From Ralstonia pickettii (GTDB taxonomy: Bacteria; Pseudomonadota; Gammaproteobacteria; Burkholderiales; Burkholderiaceae): DNA of 64,000 nt. Position 1 is the first letter of the stretch, and each line of letters starts with the position of its first letter. Shown in pieces: positions 1 through 11,279 of this stretch. The translations under genes were made by a program, and so were the position numbers. The stretch covers positions 1 through 64,000 of the forward strand of contig NZ_CP066771.1 in assembly GCF_016466415.2 (NCBI RefSeq). The letters are read 5' to 3'. Below the pieces are notes generated by a model. The model saw only the letters and a list, made by a program, of their open reading frames with translations. It did not search any database and was not told where the DNA came from.

Positions 1-1590
1 ATGCAGGATTTCTGGCATGCGGCGTCCGCTCAACTCGAAAGTGAGCTGACGCCGCAACAATTCAAGACGTGGATCAAGCCGCTGACGCCGCTGTCGTTTG
101 ACGAGCAGGCGTGCACGCTGCGGATTGCCGCGCCCAACCGTTTCAAGCTCGACTGGGTCAAGAGCCAGTTCTCGGGCCGCATCCAGTCGCTCGCGTGCGA
201 CTACTGGGAGGCGGCGGTCGATGTGCAGTTCGTGCTCGACCCGACCGCCGGCCAGCGCCAGGCGGCCCTCCAGCCGGCGCTCGCGCCGGTGCCGATGCAG
301 CCCCTCGGTGCGCAAGCAGGTCAACCGCGGCAGGCCATGCCGACCGGCAACGGTGTCACCCATGACGCTGCCACGCTGCGCCCCGCGCCGTCCGTGTATC
401 GCGAAGCCGCGCTGGCAACGGCCAGCCATGCCGCGGCCGATATCGACGTGCCCGTGATGGACGCCGCCGAGGTCAGCGCGCAGTCGTACCGCATACCGCC
501 GCAGGCGCCTGCCGTGGTCACGACCCTGGCCGCGCCGCCGCAGGCGCCCGTGGACGATTCCGTGCATGAGCGCTCGCGGCTGAACCAGATCCTGACGTTC
601 GACAACTTCGTCACCGGTAAGGCGAACCAACTGGCGCGCGCTGCCGCCATTCAAGTCGCCAACAACCCGGGCAAGTCGTACAACCCGCTGTACCTGTACG
701 GCGGTGTCGGCCTGGGCAAGACGCACTTGATTCATGCCATCGGCAATTTCATGCTGATGGAGAATCCGCGTGCGCGCATCCGCTACATCCACGCAGAGCA
801 GTACGTGTCGGATGTGGTGAAGGCGTACCAGCGCAAGGCGTTTGACGATTTCAAGCGCTACTACCACTCGCTCGATCTGCTGCTGATCGATGACATCCAG
901 TTCTTCTCGGGCAAGAACCGCACGCAGGAAGAATTCTTCTACGCGTTCGAGGCGCTGATCGCCAATCGCGCGCAGGTCATCATCACCAGCGATACGTATC
1001 CGAAAGAGATCACGGGCATCGACGACCGCCTGATCTCGCGCTTCGACTCCGGCCTGACCGTGGCGATCGAGCCGCCCGAGCTGGAGATGCGCGTTGCGAT
1101 TCTGATGAAGAAGGCGCAGGCCGAGAACGTGACCGTGCCGGAAGAGGTGGCCTTCTTCGTGGCCAAGCACCTGCGCTCGAACGTGCGTGAGCTGGAAGGC
1201 GCGCTGCGCAAGATCCTGGCTTACTCCAACTTCCACGGCAAAGAGATCACGATCGAGGTCACGCGGGAGGCGCTCAAAGACCTGCTGACGGTGCAGAACC
1301 GCCAAATTTCGGTGGAAAACATTCAGAAGACCTGCGCGGATTTCTACAACATCAAGGTCGCGGATATGTACTCCAAGAAGCGGCCGGCCAACATCGCGCG
1401 CCCGCGTCAGATCGCCATGTATCTGGCCAAGGAACTCACGCAGAAGAGCTTGCCCGAGATTGGCGAACTGTTCGGCGGACGCGACCACACCACGGTGCTG
1501 CACGCCGTACGAAAGATCGCCGACGAGCGCACCAAGGACGCCCAGCTCAACCACGAGTTGCACGTGCTGGAGCAAACGCTCAAGGGCTGA
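1..1590 (+). CDS. dnaA: Chromosomal replication initiator protein DnaA
   Basis: DnaA binds DnaA boxes at oriC and opens the origin in its ATP form. The 529-aa product shows an N-terminal domain I (about residues 1-85), a long Ala/Pro-rich linker (about 86-190), an AAA+ core with Walker A GGVGLGKT at 234-241 and Walker B LLLIDDIQ near 293-300, and a C-terminal DNA-binding domain with the DnaA signature [12 protein letters not shown]. The linker is longer than in E. coli DnaA (467 aa), as is usual in Burkholderiaceae. The ATG is the first base of the window, so its promoter, its ribosome-binding site and any upstream oriC are not visible. dnaN and gyrB follow on the same strand. Confidence 0.98.
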   Translation: MQDFWHAASAQLESELTPQQFKTWIKPLTPLSFDEQACTLRIAAPNRFKLDWVKSQFSGRIQSLACDYWEAAVDVQFVLDPTAGQRQAALQPALAPVPMQPLGAQAGQPRQAMPTGNGVTHDAATLRPAPSVYREAALATASHAAADIDVPVMDAAEVSAQSYRIPPQAPAVVTTLAAPPQAPVDDSVHERSRLNQILTFDNFVTGKANQLARAAAIQVANNPGKSYNPLYLYGGVGLGKTHLIHAIGNFMLMENPRARIRYIHAEQYVSDVVKAYQRKAFDDFKRYYHSLDLLLIDDIQFFSGKNRTQEEFFYAFEALIANRAQVIITSDTYPKEITGIDDRLISRFDSGLTVAIEPPELEMRVAILMKKAQAENVTVPEEVAFFVAKHLRSNVRELEGALRKILAYSNFHGKEITIEVTREALKDLLTVQNRQISVENIQKTCADFYNIKVADMYSKKRPANIARPRQIAMYLAKELTQKSLPEIGELFGGRDHTTVLHAVRKIADERTKDAQLNHELHVLEQTLKG

Positions 1591-1649
1591 CCGCGCGATG
1601 GTCAGTAGAGCGCATGGCAACGCCATTCGCCCTGAATCAAGCCTCGACA

Positions 1650-1677
1650 GACGCCCGCTCGAATGCGGGCGTCTTTT
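1650..1677 (+). terminator. Rho-independent terminator after dnaA
   Basis: A perfect 9-bp stem (GACGCCCGC / GCGGGCGTC) with a 6-nt loop is followed at once by TTTT, 60 bp after the dnaA stop. It would end dnaA transcripts and leave dnaN dependent at least partly on its own promoter. Confidence 0.85.
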
Positions 1678-1737
1678 CATGCACAATAGACATATTTGCC
1701 GCGCGCGTGACGCTATCCAGCGCCCCCTTATTTGCGG

Positions 1738-1784
1738 TATAATTTGTGATTAACCCCTTGATTTACAACAACTTTGGGTTAATC
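1738..1784 (+). promoter_or_regulatory. Candidate dnaN promoter -10 box and dyad operator
   Basis: A consensus TATAAT lies at 1738-1743, about 125 bp before the chosen dnaN start; no good -35 is seen 17 bp upstream. Directly downstream a perfect 9-bp inverted repeat, GATTAACCC (1748-1756) and GGGTTAATC (1776-1784), is separated by 19 bp of AT-rich DNA. It overlaps the expected start of transcription. It could be an operator, an mRNA leader hairpin or an origin-associated site. No copy of the DnaA box TTATCCACA was seen in this gap. Confidence 0.45.
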
Positions 1785-1866
1785 GCGAATGCTCCTGCAG
1801 GCACCTGGCCATGTGGCCGAGGCTGGGGCGCGCGCGGTGTCACCTCTCAAGCCAAGGATCGCCTTC

Positions 1867-2982
1867 ATGCAATTGGTCAAAACCTCGCGAGACAACCTGC
1901 TGCGTCCGCTGCAAATCGTGAGCGGCATCGTGGAACGCCGACACACGCTGCCGATCCTGGCCAATCTGCTGATCACCAAGCAAGGTGAACGGGTTTCCTT
2001 CCTGTCCACGGACATCGAAATCCAGATCACCACGCACGCCGATTGCGGCGCCGGCGCGGGCGATATCGCCACCACCGTGGCTGCCCGCAAGCTGGTCGAC
2101 ATCCTGCGTGCCATGCCTGACGGCGAAGTTGCCCTCACGCTCAACGACAAGCGCATGACGGTGCAATCCGGCAAGAGCCGCTTTGCGCTGCAGACGCTGG
2201 CCGCCGAAGAGTTCCCGACCGTTGCAGAGGCGACCGATTTCGGTGCCCGCATCACGCTGCCGCAGAAGACGCTCAAGCACCTGCTGGCGATGGTGCATTT
2301 CGCGATGGCCCAGCAAGACATCCGTTACTACCTGAACGGCATGCTGCTTGTGGTGGACGGCAAGCAAGTCATGGCCGTCGCCACCGATGGCCACCGCCTG
2401 GCCTACTGCGGCGTTGAAACCGGCGAGCAACCGGCGGGTGCCGGCGGCCGTCAGGAAGTCATCATCCCGCGCAAGACCATCCTCGAGCTGCAACGCCTGC
2501 TGGAAGACGTGGACGATCCCGTCTCGGTGCAACTGGCCTCCAACCAGGTCAAGTTCACCTTCGGCAATATCGAGCTGATCTCCAAGCTGGTCGAAGGCAA
2601 GTTCCCGGATTTCCAGCGCGTGATCCCGAAGGGTTACCGCAACAGCTTCACGATCGACCGTGCCTTCCTGCAGCAGGCGCTGCAACGCACGGCCATCCTG
2701 ACCACCGACAAGTTCAAGGGCGTGCGCTGCATGCTCGACACCAATGTCCTGAAGATCAGCTCCACCAACGCTGACCAGGAAGAAGCGCAGGAAGAACTCG
2801 AAATCGACTACCAGGGCGATGCACTGGATATCGGTTTCAACGTCACCTACCTGCTGGACGTGCTGGCCAACCTCAAGGCCGAAAAAGTGCAGGTGAGCCT
2901 GGGCGACTCCAATTCGAGCGCGCTCATCACCCTGCCGGACGACGACACCTTCAAGTACGTCGTCATGCCGATGCGCATTTGA
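1867..2982 (+). CDS. dnaN: DNA polymerase III beta subunit (sliding clamp)
   Basis: The sliding clamp encircles DNA and tethers Pol III and other polymerases. The 371-aa product starts MQLVKTSRDNLLRPLQ and ends with the canonical VVMPMRI clamp C-terminus, and has the three-fold clamp-domain length expected for the family. The frame is open upstream to an ATG at 1789, but the start at 1867 is preferred because it matches the family N-terminus and has AAGGA 8 nt upstream. A 128-bp gap separates it from gyrB on the same strand. Confidence 0.97.
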   Translation: MQLVKTSRDNLLRPLQIVSGIVERRHTLPILANLLITKQGERVSFLSTDIEIQITTHADCGAGAGDIATTVAARKLVDILRAMPDGEVALTLNDKRMTVQSGKSRFALQTLAAEEFPTVAEATDFGARITLPQKTLKHLLAMVHFAMAQQDIRYYLNGMLLVVDGKQVMAVATDGHRLAYCGVETGEQPAGAGGRQEVIIPRKTILELQRLLEDVDDPVSVQLASNQVKFTFGNIELISKLVEGKFPDFQRVIPKGYRNSFTIDRAFLQQALQRTAILTTDKFKGVRCMLDTNVLKISSTNADQEEAQEELEIDYQGDALDIGFNVTYLLDVLANLKAEKVQVSLGDSNSSALITLPDDDTFKYVVMPMRI

Positions 2983-3009
2983 CGCACCGCTGCACCCAGA
3001 GCAAGACGA

Positions 3010-3047
3010 GGGGCTGGATCGTGACGATCCGCCCCTTCGCCGTTTTT
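3010..3047 (+). terminator. Possible terminator after dnaN
   Basis: An inverted repeat GGGGC-T-GGATCG / CGATCC-GCCCC with a 3-nt loop and one bulge is followed seven bases later by a run of five T. The gap before the T-run makes it a weaker terminator than that after dnaA; read-through into gyrB is possible. Confidence 0.5.
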
Positions 3048-3071
3048 AAGCAACCCCGCTGTGTGCGTTGA

Positions 3072-5639
<2,568 letters not shown>

Positions 5640-6617
5640 GGAAAGGCTGGCCACAAGACGCCAGTGCGTACCCTCTGACACCGCGAGTCTTTGACGGACA
5701 GATAGGTGCAAATGCCATGACGCCCTACGCTGCACTGTGCCGGCGTGGGGCGCTCGAAAGGCAGATAGTGAATGCGAAGAAGTCTAAAGAGCCGGCCGAG
5801 GCACTTCAACTGCCGATACCACGTCCAGTCAAGTGAAGCTCTACAGTAAAGTCAAGGCGTTACAGTAGTCTCCAGTGACCCTCCGCATTTCTTGGAGCGG
5901 CCCGCCCTTGTGCGGTTTTCGGTGTCAACGCTGTCTGACATAACAGCATTACTAATTCTAGGTGCCCGTTCTGGGACCTGCGGCCGCTTTTGGATGTGCT
6001 GCCACTGCGACGTGTGTGCCATATTCTTGGCCTTCGCGTGGGACGCCTTCCTTACCAACAACTGCGTTACTAAATCAAAAGGGTTACAGCGTCTTCGTTG
6101 TAACCCTCTTTTTTTGGTTTTGAGCGGCCATGCAAACGATTCAACTTGCTACGCCGAACTAATCGCCCCGTCGCAGCAATATGTCACGTCGCGTCGATTC
6201 GCTACCTGGCCAGCGTGTCTCGGTCCATACGCTCCGCTGGCACAGAGGCATGCTTAGATTCTGATTTCCCATAGAAAAAATGCCCAGAGACATCCCCTCC
6301 GATGGGGGGCTCACCAACTTGAGGGGTGGCGGAGTAGTCTCTGCAAGCACACGTAGATCTTGCGGAAACAGGGTATGGCTATGATCGATGCTGTTACCTA
6401 GACCATTACGAGCCTATCTGTAGCACTGCACGGCAACATTTCATAGCGCTAATTTGACCCAGAGCTAATGAGTTACTTGTTGTAGTCGTATGGTCAGCTC
6501 ACGGCCAAAATTTTCGCCACCTTTACTTCCAAATCGCTTCACACATTCGTGTCCCAATCAGATTAAGTTCGCTTACGAGCCCCTCTTATATTGACCGGGA
6601 AGAAAGTGGATGTACAT
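5640..6617. other. Gene-poor junction between gyrB and the defence operon
   Basis: No open frame here has a credible product or start site, on either strand. Base composition drops toward about 50% GC from roughly 5900 onward, so the stretch looks like imported or decayed DNA. The only clear element is the hairpin at 6081-6115. The promoter of the downstream operon must lie near the right end; a TTATAT-like -10 is seen just before 6591 but no convincing -35. No tRNA gene or obvious attachment repeat was recognised. Confidence 0.5.
6081..6115 (+). terminator. Rho-independent terminator in the gyrB-downstream gap
   Basis: A perfect 8-bp stem GGGTTACA / TGTAACCC with a 10-nt loop is followed by TC and seven T. 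It lies 440 bp after gyrB and 500 bp before the defence operon, and would insulate the two. Confidence 0.8.
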
Positions 6618-8693
6618 ATGAGTCCAGATACAGGGTTAGCAAGGTTCAGTTTCTCTACCGAGTACAGAACTGGCGATATCGATCCGGTCTCCGGCTTCTA
6701 TCGCCCATGTTTGTTGAACTCGATCGATTACAAGCGAGCGGTAGGGTATTTTCGCTCCTCGGTCTACCTGATCGTCGGGCCCGCCACCGTCGAGTTTGCA
6801 AAACGAGGGGGCAAGATTCGATTGGTTTGCTCGCCATCCGTCACGACAGAGGATATGGAGACCATCGAAGCCGGTTATGAGGCTCGTATTGAACGGGTGG
6901 CGGCGAATCTTGGGGAGGAAATAGACCGAATGTTGGCTTCTGAGAACACAGCCTACCGCACGCGAGTTCTAGCAACTCTGATCTCGGCTGGAGCGTTGGA
7001 TATTCGGCTCGCTCTTCGGCCGGAAGGATACGGCCTCTATCACGAAAAGATTGGAATATTCCGGGATGCAGTGGGGAATCGAGTCAGCTTCCTTGGCTCG
7101 GCAAATGAAACATGGAACGGCTGGCATAGCAGGGGAAACCACGAGGCTATAGAAGTATTCTGTAGCTGGCGAAATGGGGCCGAAAGAGAGCGTGTCGAAC
7201 GCCACGATAGCTATTTCGAGCGACTTTGGGATGGAACTGTTACTGGAGTGGATGTTGTCCCGTTTCCGGAGGCGGCGAAGAAGCGTTTGCAAACAGTGAG
7301 TCTCGAAGGGATCGATACCGTGGACATGGACGCGCTAGATGAAAGCGCAGGTAAACGCGCTGCGCTGCCGCACCAGCTAGCAGCAATTGAGGCGTGGAAA
7401 CGCGCTGGCAGTCGTGGAATATTTGAGCACGCCACAGGTAGCGGAAAGACTTATACGGCTTTGTTAGCTGTTAAAGAGCACACCGCGAAAGGCCTCCCGG
7501 CGCTCATTCTTGTTCCGAGTGCGTTGTTGCTGGAACAATGGGCGATAGAAATCCGCGATGAATTACCCGAGGCAATCCTTCTTCGGGCTGGTTCGGGCCA
7601 TAACCGCTGGAAGCAAGCAGGACGTCTTGCAGGTCTAACGGACCCTTCGCCGGAATTCGGGCCACGGGTGATTCTCGCTACTATGCAGACGGCTGCAACG
7701 GACGCCTTCCTCGCGGATACGTGCGGCGGCGCACATCTATTGGTGATCGCAGATGAAGTGCATCAAATCGGAAGCCCTTACAACGCGCGAGCCATGGGAA
7801 TAGAGAGCGGCTCCCGGCTTGGTTTGAGTGCGACACCTATTCGGTATGGTGACCCAGAGGGGACGGCAAAGATCCTTGCCTACTTCGGGCCGGTTATCCC
7901 ACCCGCCATATCCCTCAGGGATGCAATTCGATCGGGCCGACTAGTCGAGTATGAATATCACCCCCATCCAGTGCACCTCACAGCGGAGGAAGCTGAAAGC
8001 TGGAAAGTGCTCACACGCAGAATTTTTCTGGAAATTAACAAAACAGAAGGCGACGTGATTAGATCTGCTCCTTTGAATGAGAAGGCAAAAATGCTCCTCA
8101 TTCAACGCTCTCGCATCGCTAAGAAGGCGCAAGGAAAAATCCCCTTGGCGGTCGAGGTACTCCGTAGTGCCTATCGAAAGGGGCAGCGTTGGCTCGTATA
8201 TTGTGAAGACGGCCACCAATTGGCCGAGGTCCTTGAGGCACTCTCACACGCAGGTCTTTCGGCGATGGAGTACCACACGGGCATGGCTGGCGACCGGGCG
8301 GCAGCGCTTGCATGGTTTCGTTCCTTTGGCGGCATATTGGTCTCCATAAAGTGCCTAGATGAAGGTGTTGATATTCCAGCGGTTGACCATGCGTTGATCC
8401 TCGCCTCATCTCAGAATCCAAGGCAGTTTATCCAACGACGCGGGCGCGTATTGAGGAGTGCGCCTGATAAACATATCGCTGTGATACACGATGCAGTAGT
8501 AGTGCCGTTGAATCTCGAAAATGAGCCCGAGCAGCTGTCTTTACTAAAAAGCGAATTTGTTCGTGCGATAGAGTTTTCAGAATCTGCACTTAATAGGACC
8601 GCAGGTGCGGAATTGCGAGCAATGGCCAATACCATGGGGCTCGACTTCGACATGTGGCGGGATGCTGGAGTGGAAGAGGAGGAGAAGGAATGA
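6618..8693 (+). CDS. PLD-like nuclease / SF2 helicase fusion (defence effector)
   Basis: The 691-aa protein joins an N-terminal phospholipase D-type nuclease half (one H-x-K motif, HEK at 142-144, then GSANET) to a superfamily 2 helicase. The helicase motifs are Walker A ATGSGKT (272-278), DEVH (379-382), SAT (404-406) and QRRGRVLR (606-613). Only one HxK motif is visible, so an active nuclease would have to dimerise, as many PLD enzymes do. The ATG at 6618 has GTGGA upstream; a TTG at 6591 is an alternative. The stop overlaps the next start as ATGA, so it heads a translationally coupled operon. The domain pair is known from restriction and defence islands; the substrate is inferred to be unmodified or phage DNA. 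Confidence 0.85.
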   Translation: MSPDTGLARFSFSTEYRTGDIDPVSGFYRPCLLNSIDYKRAVGYFRSSVYLIVGPATVEFAKRGGKIRLVCSPSVTTEDMETIEAGYEARIERVAANLGEEIDRMLASENTAYRTRVLATLISAGALDIRLALRPEGYGLYHEKIGIFRDAVGNRVSFLGSANETWNGWHSRGNHEAIEVFCSWRNGAERERVERHDSYFERLWDGTVTGVDVVPFPEAAKKRLQTVSLEGIDTVDMDALDESAGKRAALPHQLAAIEAWKRAGSRGIFEHATGSGKTYTALLAVKEHTAKGLPALILVPSALLLEQWAIEIRDELPEAILLRAGSGHNRWKQAGRLAGLTDPSPEFGPRVILATMQTAATDAFLADTCGGAHLLVIADEVHQIGSPYNARAMGIESGSRLGLSATPIRYGDPEGTAKILAYFGPVIPPAISLRDAIRSGRLVEYEYHPHPVHLTAEEAESWKVLTRRIFLEINKTEGDVIRSAPLNEKAKMLLIQRSRIAKKAQGKIPLAVEVLRSAYRKGQRWLVYCEDGHQLAEVLEALSHAGLSAMEYHTGMAGDRAAALAWFRSFGGILVSIKCLDEGVDIPAVDHALILASSQNPRQFIQRRGRVLRSAPDKHIAVIHDAVVVPLNLENEPEQLSLLKSEFVRAIEFSESALNRTAGAELRAMANTMGLDFDMWRDAGVEEEEKE

Positions 8694-8908
8694 CTGAGCC
8701 CCAGGAGGCAAACGACATGGCGTTAAACACGCTACTTTCGGTGGGACGCGAAGTCGCCCCGGATCTGCCAGAGCACCTTCTGCGCAGAGTTTTCAACTTG
8801 CAGCGATCCCATCAATTCGACGTTGACCGAGATGCGTCGCTACTCGATCTGCAGCGCGCCGTCGAGGAGTTTATTGGTCAATCTAACGCCGGCGAGGTGG
8901 CCGAATGA
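8690..8908 (+). CDS. Small protein of a DNA-modification/defence operon
   Basis: This 72-aa acidic, helical protein resembles the small proteins that sit beside DndD-like ATPases in DNA-modification operons. It has no motif I can name. The start is fixed by the ATGA overlap with the helicase stop and by the strong purine-rich GAGGAGAAGGA upstream. Its own stop overlaps the next start as ATGA. The double coupling suggests fixed stoichiometry with the helicase and the ATPase; a role as adaptor between them is inference only. Confidence 0.75.
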   Translation: MTEPQEANDMALNTLLSVGREVAPDLPEHLLRRVFNLQRSHQFDVDRDASLLDLQRAVEEFIGQSNAGEVAE

Positions 8909-10890
8909 AGTTAATCTCCCTGACGGTTGAGAACTTCATGCCTTACAAAGGGGAAGCAACACTCGCCTTTCCGCAAGATCCGATGCGGAACGTGATGGTG
9001 GTGTTCGGTGACAACATGCGCGGTAAAACCAGCCTACTAAACGCGCTCAGGTGGGTTTTCTACGGCAAAGCTCTTGGTAGACATCTGCGCGAACTGCCCC
9101 TCCATGAATTGCTAAACAGGGAGGCTACGCTGGAAGGCTGCTGGACCATGGATGTAAGTGTGCAGTTCGAAGCGGAAGGCCATCTTTACGATCTGCGGCG
9201 GCGCGCTACGAAACGTGCCATCGTGGCGCAACCTACTCGGCCGGAAGACTTCGAGGTGCTGGTTGCTCTGAAGAAAGATGGCATACCCGTCGCCGGCAAT
9301 TTGGTCGACGCAGAGATAAATCGTTTTGCCCCAGAACAGGTTTCTCGGTTTTTCTTGTTCGACGGCGAGTTGCTGCAGGAGTACGAAACGCTCCTGATTG
9401 AGGGGAGTGAGCAAGGTAAGCGCATAAAAGAGGCAATTGAACAAGTGCTCGGCGTGCCGACCTTAATTCATGGTCGGGATGAAGCGACGACCTTGCTGCG
9501 GAGTGCTACAAAGCAACAGACCAAGGACCTAGCTCACGTGGCTGGCTTGGAGAGCCAAGCACAGCGTCAAGCTGCGTGGCAAGCCAAGCTAGAGTCACTA
9601 GAAGATGACCGCGGCCGTCTGAAAATCAAGCTAACAGAAACTACACAACAGCGTTCCTCGCTTGATGACGAGCTTGAACGGTTGGCAGAAGTACATACCG
9701 CCAAGCTGCGCATTGACTTTCTTGGCGACCGTGAAAGCGAAATACAAAGGGAGCAGAAGACTCGAACGGAGGAGCGTCTTCTGCTATTGCGCGAAGCATG
9801 GCGCGATCTGCTGCGCCCAAAGCTGACGGTTAAGCAAAAGTTCCTTTTTGAAGCACAAAGCAAGATCACAGGAAAAATGGATGAGCGCAGCAAGCTCGAA
9901 TTGCGCGCGGCAGATCTGCGATCCATTTTGTCGACCGCGTCATGCCCAACTTGCGGGCAACCCTTACACGACGATAAGCGCGACAAGGCCGGTAGTGAAC
10001 TGGGTGAGATCGAGGCGACTTTAAGGACTATAACAATCGATCGGAGCGGATTGACGCAAGTCTCAGCGGAGATCCAAGAGATTAGTCGTCTGCTGAAGCC
10101 AGGCGTGGGCCCGAGGGTCCGTGATGTTGACGCCCAGATGCGCAGGCTCGGTGTGGAGCTGACAAAGGTAGAAAACGAGGCAGAGAAACTGCGCGAGGAG
10201 ATAAGGGGTTACGACACTGCCGATATCGCACGAAAAAGAGCATTGCGAGATGGCTTGGTGCGCGAAGAGGGGCAGTTGGTGCGGGATATCTCCGCCAATG
10301 AGAAGGATATAGACGACGCAAAGAAGGAGCTCGCCATTATTTCCAAAGCGCTCCAGAATCTTCCGCAGGCCCGAGCCAGCCGCAGCACGGCCCTGGTAAA
10401 GATGTACGCTGCTATTGAAAAAGTCTTTAGCGAAAGCATTGAGCGATTGCGGAATGATTTACGTCTGCACGTGCAAGCCCTCGCCACTCAATCATTTAAA
10501 AGTCTAACTACTCAAAAAGCATATCGGGGACTCGAGATTAACAACAACTACGGCTTGACTATTCTCGACGAGCGTGGTGATCGAGTAACCGTGCGGAGTG
10601 CGGGCGCCGAGCAGATCGTTGCATTGTCGCTCATTGACGGACTGGCTCGTACGGGTAGAGCAGCGGGACCTGTCGTCATGGATACACCTTTTGGGCGACT
10701 CGACTTGCGGCATAGGGACAATATTTTGCGATATCTGCCCACGACCACTAGTCAGTTGGTGCTCCTCGTTCATGATGGTGAGATCCGTCGAGAGACGGAC
10801 CTGCAGCCAATCGCCCAACGCATCGGCGCCGCTTATCAGATTAAGGAAGTGAACCCCCGGCATTCAGTGATAGAAAAGGTTACTTCATGA
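8905..10890 (+). CDS. DndD-like SMC/RecF-type ATPase
   Basis: The 661-aa product has an N-terminal ABC/SMC half with Walker A GDNMRGKT (35-42), long heptad-rich coiled-coil arms (about 200-340 and 360-500), a zinc-hook-like CPTC at 347-350, and a C-terminal half with the signature-like RSAGAEQ (564-570) and Walker B VVMDTPFGRLD (590-600). The DTPFGRLD block and overall layout are those of DndD, the ATPase of the phosphorothioation system. No dndA, dndB, dndC or dndE is present, so sulfur modification is unlikely. It probably senses or translocates DNA for the partner helicase-nuclease. ATGA overlaps join it to both neighbours. Confidence 0.85.
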   Translation: MKLISLTVENFMPYKGEATLAFPQDPMRNVMVVFGDNMRGKTSLLNALRWVFYGKALGRHLRELPLHELLNREATLEGCWTMDVSVQFEAEGHLYDLRRRATKRAIVAQPTRPEDFEVLVALKKDGIPVAGNLVDAEINRFAPEQVSRFFLFDGELLQEYETLLIEGSEQGKRIKEAIEQVLGVPTLIHGRDEATTLLRSATKQQTKDLAHVAGLESQAQRQAAWQAKLESLEDDRGRLKIKLTETTQQRSSLDDELERLAEVHTAKLRIDFLGDRESEIQREQKTRTEERLLLLREAWRDLLRPKLTVKQKFLFEAQSKITGKMDERSKLELRAADLRSILSTASCPTCGQPLHDDKRDKAGSELGEIEATLRTITIDRSGLTQVSAEIQEISRLLKPGVGPRVRDVDAQMRRLGVELTKVENEAEKLREEIRGYDTADIARKRALRDGLVREEGQLVRDISANEKDIDDAKKELAIISKALQNLPQARASRSTALVKMYAAIEKVFSESIERLRNDLRLHVQALATQSFKSLTTQKAYRGLEINNNYGLTILDERGDRVTVRSAGAEQIVALSLIDGLARTGRAAGPVVMDTPFGRLDLRHRDNILRYLPTTTSQLVLLVHDGEIRRETDLQPIAQRIGAAYQIKEVNPRHSVIEKVTS

Positions 10891-11273
10891 CTTCAACAAA
10901 CATGGCGGAGCCGACAATGATCGGCCTAAGCGAGAAATCGCATGCTCTGCTGAAGCGCCTAAAGGATGACGGCCATTTTGCGGAGATGGCTGACGCGTAC
11001 CGATTCGGAATAGCGCTTGCGCTCGCACATGGGGTCGTTCCGCCAGAACCTCCGTCTCCTCGCACAACAATTTTTAGCGTCGCTACGATCGATCCCGAGC
11101 GTGAGATAGGGAACGCTGTTCGTATGCTTGCGGATACGCAGGATATGCCCATCTATCGATGGATTGAACGGCTGGCCGAATGGGGCGTCAACGAACTGGC
11201 GCGTCGTGCTGAGGGTGGGGAGATTGACTTTGGTGCGCTGCTTGCGGAAGCAGCGGAGTCAGATCAGGGTTGA
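10887..11273 (+). CDS. Uncharacterised 128-aa protein in the defence operon
   Basis: I do not recognise a named family. The N-terminal third (GLSEKSHALLKRLKDD, then ADAYRFGIALALAHG) reads as two helices like those of small DNA-binding or DndE-type proteins. The middle holds a Pro-rich linker and a TTIFSVATIDPE strand; the C-terminus is helical. The ATG overlaps the stop of the ATPase gene as ATGA, so the start is secure. The next gene begins 6 bp after its stop. By position it is likely a partner of the ATPase or of the large HTH protein. Confidence 0.7.
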   Translation: MTSTNMAEPTMIGLSEKSHALLKRLKDDGHFAEMADAYRFGIALALAHGVVPPEPPSPRTTIFSVATIDPEREIGNAVRMLADTQDMPIYRWIERLAEWGVNELARRAEGGEIDFGALLAEAAESDQG

Positions 11274-11279
11274 ATCTGA

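Noticed and set aside
1591-1866. oriC between dnaA and dnaN
   Set aside because: No DnaA-box cluster (TTATCCACA-like) could be seen; the origin is more likely upstream of dnaA, outside the window.
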